Source: an uncultured Verrucomicrobiota bacterium
GTDB taxonomy: Bacteria > Verrucomicrobiota > Kiritimatiellia > CAIQIC01 > Lenti-01
DNA length: 64,000 nt
NCBI GenBank assembly: GCA_937872095.1
Contig: CALMNW010000076.1
Location: 62,001-126,000, forward strand
Direction of reading: 5' to 3'
The notes under the pieces were generated by a model. It ran no database searches. It had not been told where the DNA came from and saw nothing but the letters and a program-made list of their open reading frames with translations. Within the stretch, counting starts at the first letter, position 1, and every line of letters starts with the position of its first letter. Made by a program: the position numbers and the translations under genes. Shown here piece by piece: positions 1 through 8,516 of this stretch.

Positions 1-1501
1 ACGCCACGGCCCGGCCATCCCCCGACCAGCAGGGTTCCGCCCCCCGTTCCGCCAACCGCCGTTCCTGGCCGTTTTCCAAATCCAACACCCACACGTCCCA
101 CTCGTCGTTGTCGCGGAACGACACCCATTCCGCCCGCGACCGCGCAAACGCCACCCTCGTTCCATCCGGAGAAATCTTGGGGGACCGGTCCACGTTCGGA
201 TGCGTCGTCAGCCGGACCAGGCGGCCCGACGGCCAATCCATCCGGACCAGATCGTGCTGTCCATACATCGTCGAACTCCAGACCATGAATCCGCGCCGGT
301 CCCGCCAAACCGCGGCCAAAGCGGCGCGATCCGCCGCCCCCATCTCGAAGACTTCGCCGGCCCCCGGCGCCTCCGCCGCACCGGCCTTCCGTTGCGCCCG
401 CCAACCGAATATTCCGCCCAGAACGGCCAGAAACAACACCAGCCCGAGCCCGATCCGGCGGCCCATGTTTGCCCCCCCCGCGCGCGATACCGGCGAAGCC
501 GGTCGCCGGCCCCACAGCAATCCCAGCAATCCCAGTCCGCCCAGCGAATAGTCGACCATCTGGCTCGCCACGTGCGTTCCCAACAGCACGATCGCCGCGT
601 CCGCGCCGGCCACGCCGGCCAAGCGCATCGCGCCGGCCCCGGCCGCCTCGTAGCTGCCGAGGCTCAGGAACGTCGGCAACGGCAGCGCCGCCCCGCCTTC
701 GCCGCTGATCAACCCCACCAGCGTCTGCCAGACGGGCAAATCCGCCAGCGCCGGCCGCAATGCCCGCGCCACGCCGTAAAACGCCGCCGCCAAACCTAAA
801 TATTTCACTGCGCGGATGCCGACCGACAGTGCCGCCGCTTGACCCAGCACCCCCCCGCCGCGCACTTGGTCGAATGAAACCGACAGTTTTTCCATGAAGC
901 CCTCCAGTCCCGCCACCCAGCGCGTTCGGCGCACGCGAACCGGCAGAAAGCGGGCTCCCCGCGACGCCCAGCGCGGGCCGCGAAACAAAGCCACCCCGCC
1001 TGCCACAACGACCGCCAATACGAGCGCCGCGCCCCACGCCAGCGCCATCCGGCCGCCGGCTTCGGCCACCGGCGCCGCCAGCGCGAAAATCAGCACGCCC
1101 GCCAGCGCCAGAAAGTCGAACAGGACGCTGATCGTCATCGACGACACGCAATCCACGCTCTGGACCCCTTCGCCGCGGTTCAGCAACGCCCAGTACGCCA
1201 GTTCCCCCGCCCGGGCCGGCAGCATGTCCACGAACATGTTCCGGGCCAGCGTCACGCCGAACATCCGGGCGCGGCCGGGCAGAGGGCTCGCGCCCGCCCC
1301 CGCCAGCAAGAGCCGATAGCGCACCGCGCGCAGCCAGCCCTGCAGCAGCTGCGCCGCCGCATAGGCCGCCCACGTGCCCAGGCCCATGGTCCAAAGCGCG
1401 CGGACCACTTCGGTCGCCGGAGATCCCGCGGCCCGGAAAATCAGCCCCAGGATTCCCGCCGAAATCGCCAGCGAAAGCCCGAATCGAAGCACCTGTTTCA
1501 T
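1..1501 (-). CDS. Flippase-like membrane domain fused to TolB-like propeller (3' end outside window)
   Basis: This gene is absent from the ORF track because it runs off the window edge. I translated it from the ATG at 1501 and found 500 open codons down to base 2. Residues 1 to about 330 are hydrophobic with several membrane segments and contain a LPARAGE motif, which resembles the lysylphosphatidylglycerol-synthase transmembrane/flippase-like family (PF03706 type). After a short linker (RRPASPVSRAGG) a new sequence starts at MGRRIGLGL. It has another transmembrane helix followed by WD40-like/TolB-type repeats (SPKISPDGTRVAFARS, DEWDVWVLDLENGQERRL). The internal ATG could be the start of a separate downstream gene, but no stop separates the parts, so I read one fused protein. 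The gene is divergent from the YdcF-like gene, 75 bp away. The substrate is unknown. Confidence 0.75.
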   Translation of the reverse strand, partial: MKQVLRFGLSLAISAGILGLIFRAAGSPATEVVRALWTMGLGTWAAYAAAQLLQGWLRAVRYRLLLAGAGASPLPGRARMFGVTLARNMFVDMLPARAGELAYWALLNRGEGVQSVDCVSSMTISVLFDFLALAGVLIFALAAPVAEAGGRMALAWGAALVLAVVVAGGVALFRGPRWASRGARFLPVRVRRTRWVAGLEGFMEKLSVSFDQVRGGGVLGQAAALSVGIRAVKYLGLAAAFYGVARALRPALADLPVWQTLVGLISGEGGAALPLPTFLSLGSYEAAGAGAMRLAGVAGADAAIVLLGTHVASQMVDYSLGGLGLLGLLWGRRPASPVSRAGGANMGRRIGLGLVLFLAVLGGIFGWRAQRKAGAAEAPGAGEVFEMGAADRAALAAVWRDRRGFMVWSSTMYGQHDLVRMDWPSGRLVRLTTHPNVDRSPKISPDGTRVAFARSRAEWVSFRDNDEWDVWVLDLENGQERRLAERGAEPCWSGDGRAVA

Positions 1502-1576
1502 GCCCCCGTTTTATCCGCGCCGCCCCCGAAAAGAAACTCTTTTCCCGACGACGCCGCTCCGCTACCTTGTCCGCCG

Positions 1577-2323
1577 ATGAAAGCCGTCTTCCGCTGGACG
1601 TTTCGCCTGCTCCGCGCGCTGCTGCTTCTGGTCGGCCTCGCGACCCTGCTGTTTGCGGCCGCGCAATTCACGAATTTGCCTTGGCGCGCGTACAAAAACC
1701 TCTCCCGCGTCCCGGAGCCCGATGCCGCCGCCCCCACCCACGTGCTCGTCATGGGCGGCAGCGGCATTCCGGGGGAATCCGGCCTGTCCCGGACGTTTTT
1801 CGGCGCGCAGGCCGCTCGGCGCTTTCCCGAAGCCGACGTGCTCATCGCCATGCCGCTGGGTACCAACGAATCGTTCGCCTCCCGCGCCTATTTCGACGAA
1901 CTCCGTCTCCGCGGCGTGCCCGCCAAACGCATCCGCGTCCTCGCCGGCGGGCGCAACACCCGCGAACAAGCCCTCCGTCTCGCCGACACCTTGGCCGAAT
2001 GCGCTCCGCCCGTCCGCATCCTCATCGTCACCGACCCCTATCACGTCCGACGCACCGCGGCCTGCATCCGCAAGGCCTTTGCCGATCGAAAGCTGGACAT
2101 CCATCTCGACGGACTTCCCGTCTTCGCCCTTTCCATCGAGGACCCGCTCGACATCGCCGCCGGCGATCTCGACGTCCCCGCGGCCACCGCCCCTGCCGCC
2201 GTTCCCGACGCCGGTTTTTCCCTGCGTTTCCGCTACGATCTCTGGAACAATCTCGGCTATACCCAAACCGTTCTCCGCGAGCAAACCGCTCTTCTTTACT
2301 ATCGACTCCGCGGTTGGCTCTGA
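1577..2323 (+). CDS. YdcF/SanA-like DUF218 membrane-anchored protein
   Basis: The 248-residue protein has an N-terminal transmembrane helix (about residues 9-28) and then a DUF218 domain. Typical landmarks are HVLVMGGSG near residue 56, the segment GGRNTREQALRLADTL, and ILIVTDPYHVRRTAACIRKAF. Family members (SanA, ElyC, YdcF) act at the envelope, and some are linked to vancomycin sensitivity or undecaprenyl-phosphate metabolism, but no reaction is firmly established. The start matches the first ATG after the divergent promoter region shared with the flippase-like gene. No operon partner is clear, because a lipoprotein gene follows after 48 bp. Confidence 0.8.
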   Translation: MKAVFRWTFRLLRALLLLVGLATLLFAAAQFTNLPWRAYKNLSRVPEPDAAAPTHVLVMGGSGIPGESGLSRTFFGAQAARRFPEADVLIAMPLGTNESFASRAYFDELRLRGVPAKRIRVLAGGRNTREQALRLADTLAECAPPVRILIVTDPYHVRRTAACIRKAFADRKLDIHLDGLPVFALSIEDPLDIAAGDLDVPAATAPAAVPDAGFSLRFRYDLWNNLGYTQTVLREQTALLYYRLRGWL

Positions 2324-2371
2324 CTACTCTGCTTTCCTCATTTAAGCAACCCGACGACGAAGGAACCATCC

Positions 2372-2815
2372 ATGCCGACATTCCGCCGCTTCTTCTGGAC
2401 CGCGATCTGGACCCTGCTGCTTCCCCTTGCCTTGGCCGGCTGCGGCGGCGGCGGTCCTCCCGACGACTCCGCCGACAACGACAACGAAAACGCCGAAACC
2501 GAAACCGTCGCCGGCGACAACTCCGCGTTCGTCGGAACGTGGGCCCTCCGCCAAGGCACCGGCGCCGTCGAGTGGTACATCCTCTTCAAAGCGGACAATT
2601 CCTGGCTGATCTCCGACACGCCCGACGGGTCCGCCCAGCGCGTGTACGGCACCTATACCGTCGAAGGCAACCGGGCGGCGGGGCCGATGGTCAATCCCGG
2701 CACCGGCGAAGGTGAAATCGTCGCCACCCTCTCCGGCGAAACCCTCGCGCTCGATTTCGTCGAATACTGGCACAATCCCTACAAGCACGTCCTCTACAAC
2801 GGCACCAAGATCTGA
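2372..2815 (+). CDS. Small predicted lipoprotein, function unknown
   Basis: The 147-residue product begins with a hydrophobic signal peptide that ends in a lipobox, LALAGC, so Cys23 should be lipidated. A glycine run and an acidic, low-complexity linker (DDSADNDNENAETET) follow. The rest is a compact domain of about 95 residues (FVGTWALRQGTG, TYTVEGNRAAGPM) that looks like a small beta-rich lipocalin- or META-like fold, but I do not recognise a family. It sits 48 bp after the YdcF-like gene and ends just before a strong terminator. Confidence 0.7.
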   Translation: MPTFRRFFWTAIWTLLLPLALAGCGGGGPPDDSADNDNENAETETVAGDNSAFVGTWALRQGTGAVEWYILFKADNSWLISDTPDGSAQRVYGTYTVEGNRAAGPMVNPGTGEGEIVATLSGETLALDFVEYWHNPYKHVLYNGTKI

Positions 2816-2843
2816 CTCACCTCGACCGTAGAGGTGCAAAAAG

Positions 2844-2867
2844 AAGGCCGCCCGATCGGGCGGCCTT
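2844..2867. terminator. Bidirectional intrinsic terminator
   Basis: A perfect 24-base palindrome (AAGGCCGCCCGA and its complement) lies between the convergent lipoprotein and fur genes. An A-run precedes it and TCGTTTATT follows it, so it can stop transcription from both sides. Confidence 0.85.
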
Positions 2868-2896
2868 CGTTTATTGCGCGCAGGAAAACCAATGAA

Positions 2897-3394
2897 TCAG
2901 GCACGGGCCCGCGCGAACCGCGGAGGCCGCGCGCGCATCACGCAACACTTTCCGGTCCCGTGGAAAATCAGATTCATGCGCTCGACGGGGCCATACGCCT
3001 TTTCGATCTTGCGACGCAGGAATCCGATATCTCCCACCTCCACGTTTTCGATCCGGCCGCACTTCTCGCACAGGAAATGCGCGGGACCATCGCCGCCGGC
3101 CCCGTAGCGCGCATGGCTCTTCCAGGTCGTGACCCGCCAGACCAACCCCGCCGCTTCCAACACGTTCATCGTGCGGTACACCGTGAACAGCGAAATCTTC
3201 GGCACGGTCCGCTTGACCGCCCGGAACAGATAATCCACGTCCGGATGGTCGTCGCACGATTCCAGCTCCTGATAGATCGTCAGGCGCTGTTTCGTCAAGC
3301 GCAGGCCCGCCGCATGGAAGACACCGCGCAATTCACGAATTTTAGCCCGATCCAATGCGGGCATTTCTTTTTTAGTTTTTTGCTTTTTCACCAT
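2897..3394 (-). CDS. Fur-family metal- or peroxide-responsive repressor
   Basis: The 165-residue protein starts with a lysine-rich extension, then the winged-helix domain of Fur proteins (GLRLTKQRLTIYQELESCDDHPDVDYLFRAV, SLFTVYRTMNVLEAAGLV) and the dimerisation/metal domain with HFLCEKCGRIENV. The first CxxC of the structural zinc site is present. The usual second CxxC is not seen; the C-terminus reads GTGKCCVMRARPP instead, so the structural zinc site may be incomplete. I cannot decide between Fur, PerR and Zur from the sequence. It is transcribed alone, with a candidate promoter directly upstream. Confidence 0.88.
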   Translation of the reverse strand: MVKKQKTKKEMPALDRAKIRELRGVFHAAGLRLTKQRLTIYQELESCDDHPDVDYLFRAVKRTVPKISLFTVYRTMNVLEAAGLVWRVTTWKSHARYGAGGDGPAHFLCEKCGRIENVEVGDIGFLRRKIEKAYGPVERMNLIFHGTGKCCVMRARPPRFARARA

Positions 3395-3405
3395 GGTTAG
3401 ACTGG

Positions 3406-3434
3406 AATGTATTTTATTAATCGAAACTTAACAA
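3406..3434 (-). promoter_or_regulatory. Candidate sigma-70-type promoter of the fur-family gene
   Basis: Read on the minus strand, TTGTTA (-35) and TACATT (-10) are separated by 17 bases, in an AT-rich stretch that stands out from the GC-rich surroundings. The -10 box is 11 bases from the ATG, so the transcript would be nearly leaderless. That fits the lack of a recognisable Shine-Dalgarno sequence before this gene. Confidence 0.45.
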
Positions 3435-3679
3435 TCTTTTTTTTGAGATTTTTTCCCTCTTCCCTCGTCCGGACAGATACGGCCATCTAAACGAAAAATC
3501 AAACGCTTTAGCAAAATACTTATAAGTCGTTGTATATCAATGCGTATCATCTGAATTTAAAACGAACAATCAGGGGGAAGGGCCATCCCGATCCAACAAA
3601 ATTGTTTGACGACATCCAGTATTTCGACGGATGGACTCCATTTTCTCTGCGCAAATATTCAACCGCTTGTTTTTGTGAT

Positions 3680-3733
3680 AATGTCCCGATTCGCAACCGG
3701 GACATTGCAATATTGTCGGCGAAAATTTCGCCG
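3680..3733. repeat. Two adjacent inverted repeats upstream of aroC
   Basis: The first is a perfect 9-base inverted repeat, AATGTCCCG then CGGGACATT with a 9-base loop (3680-3706). The second is CGGCGAAA/TTTCGCCG around a single base (3717-3733). Neither is followed by a T-run, so they are not ordinary terminators. They may be protein-binding sites, a structured leader, or part of a dispersed repeat. Confidence 0.5.
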
Positions 3734-4071
3734 GGACGCGCCAGCGGGCGACAAAGAACCGGCGTCCATCGCATTGGCAAGAGCTTGCCGACTCCTTCCA
3801 TACTCTCCCCGCCCCGTCATTGCCCGATTGATTCCCCTGCTTATCGCCGCAACAATCCCGGAATCCGCCTGTCCGCTTCCCGTCACGTGATTTTTCGGAA
3901 TACTCGTTTCGTCTCCCCAGCGAAAAGACCGTTGCGCATTTTCATCCCCGGTCATCCCCCCTTGCGGGTCCGGCGCCGGCGTTCCAATTCCATTTGCCCC
4001 TCCTCTTCCACTTTTCGCTTTCTTCCCGCCACCGGGCATCCTACTCTTCCCCGCACAGGAGAACCGCGTAC

Positions 4072-5166
4072 ATGTCCAGCACCTTCGGAACCCTTTTCCG
4101 CGTCACCACCTTCGGCGAATCCCATGGTCGCGCCATCGGCTGCATTGTCGATGGCTGCCCCGCACGCATTCCCCTGTCCGCCGACGACATCCAGCCCCAG
4201 CTCGACCGGCGGCGCCCCGGGGCCTCCGCTTTGACCACCCCCCGCAACGAATCGGACGTCGTCTCCATCCTGTCCGGCACCGACCGCGGCCAGACCCTCG
4301 GGACCCCCATCGGCCTCACCATCCCCAACGCCGACACCCAACCCGGCGACTACGCCGAGATGGAAACCGTCCCTCGCCCGTCGCACGCCGACTTCACCTA
4401 CGCCGAAAAATACTGCCTGCGCGCCCGTTCCGGGGGCGGACGGGCTTCCGCCCGCGAAACCGCCGCCCGCGTCGCCGCCGGTGCCGTCGCCGAAAAAATG
4501 CTTTCCGTCTTCCAGCCCGTGCAAATCGTCGCGTGGGTCGAATCCGTCGGGTCGATCGCGGCCCGGCGCCCGGACCTCGCGACCATCGCCCGCGCCGACG
4601 TGGACGCCACCTTGGTCCGCTGTCCCGATCCCGACGCCGCGCCCCGCATGATCGCCGCCATCGAAGCCGCGCGCGATGCCGGCGACTCCCTGGGCGGCAT
4701 CGTCGCCTGCGCCTGCCGCGGCGTCCCCGCCGGCTGGGGCGAACCCGTTTTCGATAAGCTCACCGCCGAACTCGCCCACGCCATGCTGTCGATCCCCGCC
4801 ACGCGCGGCTTCGAAATCGGCGAAGGCTTCGGCGCCACTCTTCTGCGCGGCTCCCAGCACAACGACCCGTTCGCCGCCAAGCCCGGCGGCGGCATCCGGC
4901 CCGCCACGAACCATTGCGGCGGCATCCAAGGCGGCATTTCCAACGGCGAAATCCTCTTTTTCCGCGTCGCCTTCAAGCCGGTGTCCACCATCTCCCTGCC
5001 CCAAAAGACCGCGGCGTTCGACGGCGCTCCCGTCGTCTTCGCAGCCAAGGGCCGCCACGATCCCTGCGTCTTGCCCCGCGCGGTGCCCGTCGTCGAATCC
5101 ATGGCCGCCCTCGTCCTCGCCGACGCCTTCCTCCAGCAGCAAGTCCAGCGCATCCCGCACCCATGA
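4072..5166 (+). CDS. aroC: Chorismate synthase
   Basis: This enzyme makes chorismate from EPSP in the last shikimate step, using reduced FMN. The 364-residue protein carries the family signatures FRVTTFGESHG at the N-terminus, RSGGGRASARETAARVAAGA in the middle and GGIQGGISNG near residue 285, and its length is normal. The ORF track starts upstream at 3994, but the real start is the ATG at 4072 (MSSTFGTLF), preceded by an AGGAGA ribosome-binding site. The stop is followed closely by the DUF4139 gene, suggesting co-transcription. Confidence 0.96.
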   Translation: MSSTFGTLFRVTTFGESHGRAIGCIVDGCPARIPLSADDIQPQLDRRRPGASALTTPRNESDVVSILSGTDRGQTLGTPIGLTIPNADTQPGDYAEMETVPRPSHADFTYAEKYCLRARSGGGRASARETAARVAAGAVAEKMLSVFQPVQIVAWVESVGSIAARRPDLATIARADVDATLVRCPDPDAAPRMIAAIEAARDAGDSLGGIVACACRGVPAGWGEPVFDKLTAELAHAMLSIPATRGFEIGEGFGATLLRGSQHNDPFAAKPGGGIRPATNHCGGIQGGISNGEILFFRVAFKPVSTISLPQKTAAFDGAPVVFAAKGRHDPCVLPRAVPVVESMAALVLADAFLQQQVQRIPHP

Positions 5167-5174
5167 GGCCCGCC

Positions 5175-6617
5175 ATGAAACACGTCCTTCGGATTTTCCT
5201 CTTTCTCCTGCTCCCCGGGATCGCGTCCGCGGCCCAACCGCGCTCCGTCGCGCTCGTCATCCAGGAAAACGGCCACGCCCAGATTTCCGAAACCCACGAC
5301 GTCGAGCCATCCGGCCCCGACGGCCTCGTCCGCATCGGGCCGCTGCCCGAGACCCTGCTGCCGGCATCCGTCAATGCGGTCCCCGTCGAGCGCGGCGAAA
5401 CCCTCGACATCGTGGCCCAGCGCTTCGTCTACGATCTGCTCGACGACGAAGCCCTGTTCCGCGCCTATCGCGGCAACGCCCTCGTCTGCCGCAAGGGCGA
5501 CGCCACCTTCGCCGGCCGGCTCGCGGTCCTGCCCGATTTTTCCAGATCCGCCCCCTCCCTGACTCTCGAAAACGAAGGCCAGCCGATCCGCGTCATTCCC
5601 GATCTCTACGCTCTCGATTCCATCGAGTTCCCCGCCCGCGCGAATCTCGCCCGCCAGCCCACGCTCGCCTGGCAAATCGCCGCCGGCCAGACGCCGCCCG
5701 TCGCCGTCCAGCTCAATTACGCCGCCGCCGGCCTCTCCTGGTCCGCCTCCCACGAAGCCATTCTGTCTGACGACGCCCGATCCATCGCCCTGTCCACCCG
5801 CGTCCAGCTGCGGAACCAGACCCGGCGCGATTTCGCCAACGCCCGCATTCGCCTCGCCTTGTCCGAAAAGGGCCTGTTCGCCCCGCTCGTGCCCGCTCCC
5901 GGCGATCCCCGCGCCGCCCGGCCCCCCGCGCTGCGCTATGCCGCCGACGGGACTTCCTGGACCCCCGAACGCGCCGAAGCCTCCGCCGCCATCGTCGCCA
6001 CCTACGATCTGCCCCAGCCCCTGACTCTTCCCGCCGATTCCGACGTCCACGCCGGCCTTTCGTCCGCCGCCGCCATTCCCGTCGAAACCCGCTACATCTA
6101 CGACGGCGTCCGCTTCGATCGCTACCAGCGCAACCGCCGCACCGATTGGAACCTCGGCACCGAATCCGCCACCGTCGTCCAAACCCGCCTCGCCTTCAAA
6201 AACGACCGTTCCGCCGCGCTGCCGCCCGGCGAATTCCGGGTCCTGCGCGGGTCCGCCGACCAGACCTTGGAATGGATCGGTTCCGATTGGCTTCCCGCCC
6301 TCCGGCCGGGCGAATCCGCGGTCATCGAACTCGGTCCTTCCGCCGGACTTTCCGGACGCCGCCTCCGCACCGCCTATGCCGACGTCGTCCCCCTCGAATC
6401 CGCCGACGAATCCTTCGAAATCACCTTGGAAAACCAGACGCCTTCCGACCAGACCATCACGGTCGTCGAGCACTTCTATCGCGGCGAACGCCATGAAATC
6501 ACCGCCGCCAGCGCCGAATACGTTCCGGGCGCCGACCCCCATTCCATCCAGTTTTCCATTCCCGTCAAGGCCGGCGCCAGCCAATCCTTCACCTATACCG
6601 TCCGCTATACCTGGTGA
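5175..6617 (+). CDS. Secreted DUF4139-domain protein
   Basis: The product is 480 residues with a clear signal peptide (KHVLRIFLFLLLPGIASAA). The C-terminal two thirds match the DUF4139 pattern: a beta-rich domain with LSWSASHEAILSDDARSIALSTRVQLRNQT, then SAAAIPVETRYIYDG and a C-terminal TITVVEHFYRGERHEI segment. The function of DUF4139 is unknown. I chose the ATG at 5175 because GAGG lies 6 bases upstream; an ATG at 5163, overlapping the aroC stop, is an alternative that adds MRPA. The stop overlaps the GTG start of the heptosyltransferase gene, so translation is probably coupled. Confidence 0.8.
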   Translation: MKHVLRIFLFLLLPGIASAAQPRSVALVIQENGHAQISETHDVEPSGPDGLVRIGPLPETLLPASVNAVPVERGETLDIVAQRFVYDLLDDEALFRAYRGNALVCRKGDATFAGRLAVLPDFSRSAPSLTLENEGQPIRVIPDLYALDSIEFPARANLARQPTLAWQIAAGQTPPVAVQLNYAAAGLSWSASHEAILSDDARSIALSTRVQLRNQTRRDFANARIRLALSEKGLFAPLVPAPGDPRAARPPALRYAADGTSWTPERAEASAAIVATYDLPQPLTLPADSDVHAGLSSAAAIPVETRYIYDGVRFDRYQRNRRTDWNLGTESATVVQTRLAFKNDRSAALPPGEFRVLRGSADQTLEWIGSDWLPALRPGESAVIELGPSAGLSGRRLRTAYADVVPLESADESFEITLENQTPSDQTITVVEHFYRGERHEITAASAEYVPGADPHSIQFSIPVKAGASQSFTYTVRYTW

Positions 6618-7621
6618 CCGCCAGCCGCTCCATCCTGGTCTGCGGCGTCAACTGGCTCGGCGACGCCATCATGTCCATGCCCGCGCTCCAGGCGCTCCGC
6701 AAACACCAAGCCGACGCCGAATTGACGCTTCTCGTCAAGCCGGCCCTCGCCCCGCTCTGGGCCATGAGTTCCATTCCCGACCGCGTTCTTTCCCTTCCGC
6801 CCGCCGGCGGCCGCCTCCGGCCCACCATCCAAGCGCTCCGCGACCTGAAATTTGAGGTTTCATACATCCTGCCCCACTCCTTTCGGTCCGCCATCCCCCC
6901 GTTTCTCGCCCGCATCCCCCGCCGGATCGGATTTCCCGGCCATTTTCCCCGCGATTTCATGCTCACCGAGACCCGCCCTCCCGCCGCCGGGCCGGGCCGC
7001 ACCCACCAAGCCTTCGAATATTTCGACTTGTTCTTCCCCGGCGAAGCCCGCCAGGCGTTCCCCCCGCCCCGGCTCACCGCGCCTCCGGCCACGCGCGATA
7101 AAATGCTCGCGCGGCTGGTCGAACTGCCCCGGCCATGGATTTCCGTCATTCCCGGCGCCGCCCGCGGTACCTCCAAGCAATGGCCCGTCGAACGCTATGC
7201 CGAAACCGCCGCCGCTCTCGTCGCCCAGACCGGCGGATCCATCGTCGCCCTCGGCACGAAAGCCGAACAGGCCACCTGCCAGCAGGTCGCCGCCGCCGCC
7301 GCCCCCAACGGACTCAATCTGGCCGGCGAAACCTCGTTGGCGGAGCTTGCCGCCGTCCTCGCCTTGTCGGCCGCCGCGGTATGCAACGACAGCGGCGGCA
7401 TGCACCTCGCCGCCGCCATGGGCACCCGCCTCGTCGCCCTCTACGGCATCACCAACCCCGCCCAAACCGGCCCGCTGGGCGATTCCATCCGCATTCTCCA
7501 GCATTCCGAACGCCGCACCCGCGACGTGCCCCGGCGATCCTCGGAGGCCCAAGCCGCCCTCCGCGCCATTTCGTCTGCCGAAGCCATCCAGGCGGTTCTC
7601 GATCTCCTGCGCGACGTCTGA
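6614..7621 (+). CDS. ADP-heptose:LPS heptosyltransferase (GT9 family)
   Basis: The 335-residue protein begins SILVCGVNWLGDAIMSMPALQAL, the glycosyltransferase-9 N-terminal signature, and carries VIPGAARGTSKQWPVERYAETA and CNDSGGMHLAAAMGTRLVALYG. These are the nucleotide-sugar-binding motifs of the WaaF/heptosyltransferase II group. It should add a heptose to the LPS inner core or a similar surface glycan on the cytoplasmic face of the inner membrane. The start is GTG, overlapping the upstream stop (GTGA). An internal ATG at 6671 would cut off the conserved N-terminus. It converges with thpR two bases downstream. Confidence 0.9.
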   Translation: MTASRSILVCGVNWLGDAIMSMPALQALRKHQADAELTLLVKPALAPLWAMSSIPDRVLSLPPAGGRLRPTIQALRDLKFEVSYILPHSFRSAIPPFLARIPRRIGFPGHFPRDFMLTETRPPAAGPGRTHQAFEYFDLFFPGEARQAFPPPRLTAPPATRDKMLARLVELPRPWISVIPGAARGTSKQWPVERYAETAAALVAQTGGSIVALGTKAEQATCQQVAAAAAPNGLNLAGETSLAELAAVLALSAAAVCNDSGGMHLAAAMGTRLVALYGITNPAQTGPLGDSIRILQHSERRTRDVPRRSSEAQAALRAISSAEAIQAVLDLLRDV

Positions 7622-7623
7622 AG

Positions 7624-8199
7624 TCAAGTCGCCGGATCGCTGTTGGAAACCACCTGCAACGGCCATGCGCCGATCGGCACGTAGCGCCCCGAGGCGCTCT
7701 CGTACAGGATCAGCTCGCGGACGGCCTGTTCTTCCGCGAATCGGCCGCGCTGGGTTTCCAGCGCCGCGGCGAAGGCCGCCGGATCGTTCAGCCGATCGAT
7801 CCGCCCCAGCGTCAGATGCGGCGCGAAGGCCCGCGCCTCCGGCGACCGGCCGGCCGCCCGCAGCGCGTCCGCCGCGCGAGCATGCAGAGCCGCCAATCCC
7901 GGCGAGTCCACGCCGATCCACAGCACGCGCGGATGCCGCGCGCCGCCGAACGTGCCCAACCCCGCGAGCCGCAGCGCGAACGCCGGGGACGCCCCGGCGG
8001 CGGCGGCCAAGGCATTCGCCAATGTCGGAATCGTCTCTTCCGCCGTCGCCCCGAAAAACTCCACCGTCAAATGCAGGTTCTCCGGCCGCGTCCAGCGGAT
8101 CCGCTCGCTTTGCAGCTCCCGCCGCAGGTCCGTCCACGCGCGGCGCAGGTCTTCCGTCGCCGCCACCGCCACTCCCGCGAACAGCCGTCTCGCCTTCAT
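7624..8199 (-). CDS. thpR: RNA 2',3'-cyclic phosphodiesterase (LigT/ThpR family)
   Basis: The 191-residue protein begins MKARRLFAGVAV and holds the two HxTx catalytic motifs of the 2H phosphoesterase superfamily, HLTV and HLTL, about 85 residues apart, with a normal family length. The family opens 2',3'-cyclic phosphates on RNA. The track ORF begins 81 codons earlier, but that part would run into the 33-residue basic-protein gene on the other strand and has no family match, so the ATG at 8199 is preferred. Confidence 0.88.
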   Translation of the reverse strand: MKARRLFAGVAVAATEDLRRAWTDLRRELQSERIRWTRPENLHLTVEFFGATAEETIPTLANALAAAAGASPAFALRLAGLGTFGGARHPRVLWIGVDSPGLAALHARAADALRAAGRSPEARAFAPHLTLGRIDRLNDPAAFAAALETQRGRFAEEQAVRELILYESASGRYVPIGAWPLQVVSNSDPAT

Positions 8200-8299
8200 G
8201 TCCGGATATTCTGCCACAAAACATCGCTCCTGCCAAATGCCGGCGGCGCCGCCCGGCGCTTGACTTGCGTTCGGAATTTTTGATACCACAGGCGGCCTT

Positions 8300-8401
8300 A
8301 TGGGACAGCAATTGAGAAAAGTAGTGAAGCGCAAAGCCCGCGATCGCCGCGTCAAACGGCTCAAGGAACGCGCCAAGCTCGCCAAGAAGGCCACGGCCTG
8401 A
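8300..8401 (+). CDS. 33-residue highly basic protein
   Basis: This gene is too short for the ORF track. The ATG at 8300 opens 33 codons ending in TGA at 8401. The product starts MGQQLRKVVKRKARDRRVKR and is more than one third Lys plus Arg, with no acidic cluster. From memory, Verrucomicrobia-like genomes encode similar tiny proteins that begin MGQ-LRK-KRK, possibly ribosome- or nucleic-acid-associated, but I cannot confirm that here. Coding support comes from the strongly biased residue pattern and a hairpin directly downstream. No strong ribosome-binding site is visible. Confidence 0.6.
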   Translation: MGQQLRKVVKRKARDRRVKRLKERAKLAKKATA

Positions 8402-8444
8402 TTTCCGGACCGGGCTACGTCCGCCACGTCGGACAACCGCATGG

Positions 8445-8474
8445 ACCCGCCGGCGCCTTTCGGTCGCGGCGGGT
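8445..8474 (+). terminator. Hairpin after the small basic protein gene
   Basis: The arms ACCCGCCG and CGGCGGGT flank a 14-base loop and are followed by only a short T-run (TTT). It is probably a weak terminator or attenuator between the small gene and ruvA. Confidence 0.45.
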
Positions 8475-8516
8475 TTCTGCGTGGATGGATGCAACCGCGC
8501 TGAATCGAGGCGAATC

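Larger units (their letters stand above)
3395..4071. other. 677-bp intergenic region between fur and aroC, no convincing gene
   Basis: The first 330 bases are clearly more AT-rich than the rest of the window. Short ORFs exist on both strands (for example 3547-3801 minus and 3530-4234 plus), but none has a recognisable domain or good start context. The region holds the fur promoter and two adjacent inverted repeats. Nothing like a tRNA or known riboswitch was recognised. Confidence 0.5.

Noticed and set aside
3530-4234. 234-residue plus ORF spanning the fur-aroC gap
   Set aside because: It runs into aroC in the wrong frame and shows no domain, signal peptide or ribosome-binding site.
4398-6584. 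728-residue minus-strand ORF
   Set aside because: It is antisense to aroC and the DUF4139 gene. The low-complexity Gly/Ala/Asp composition is typical of a shadow.
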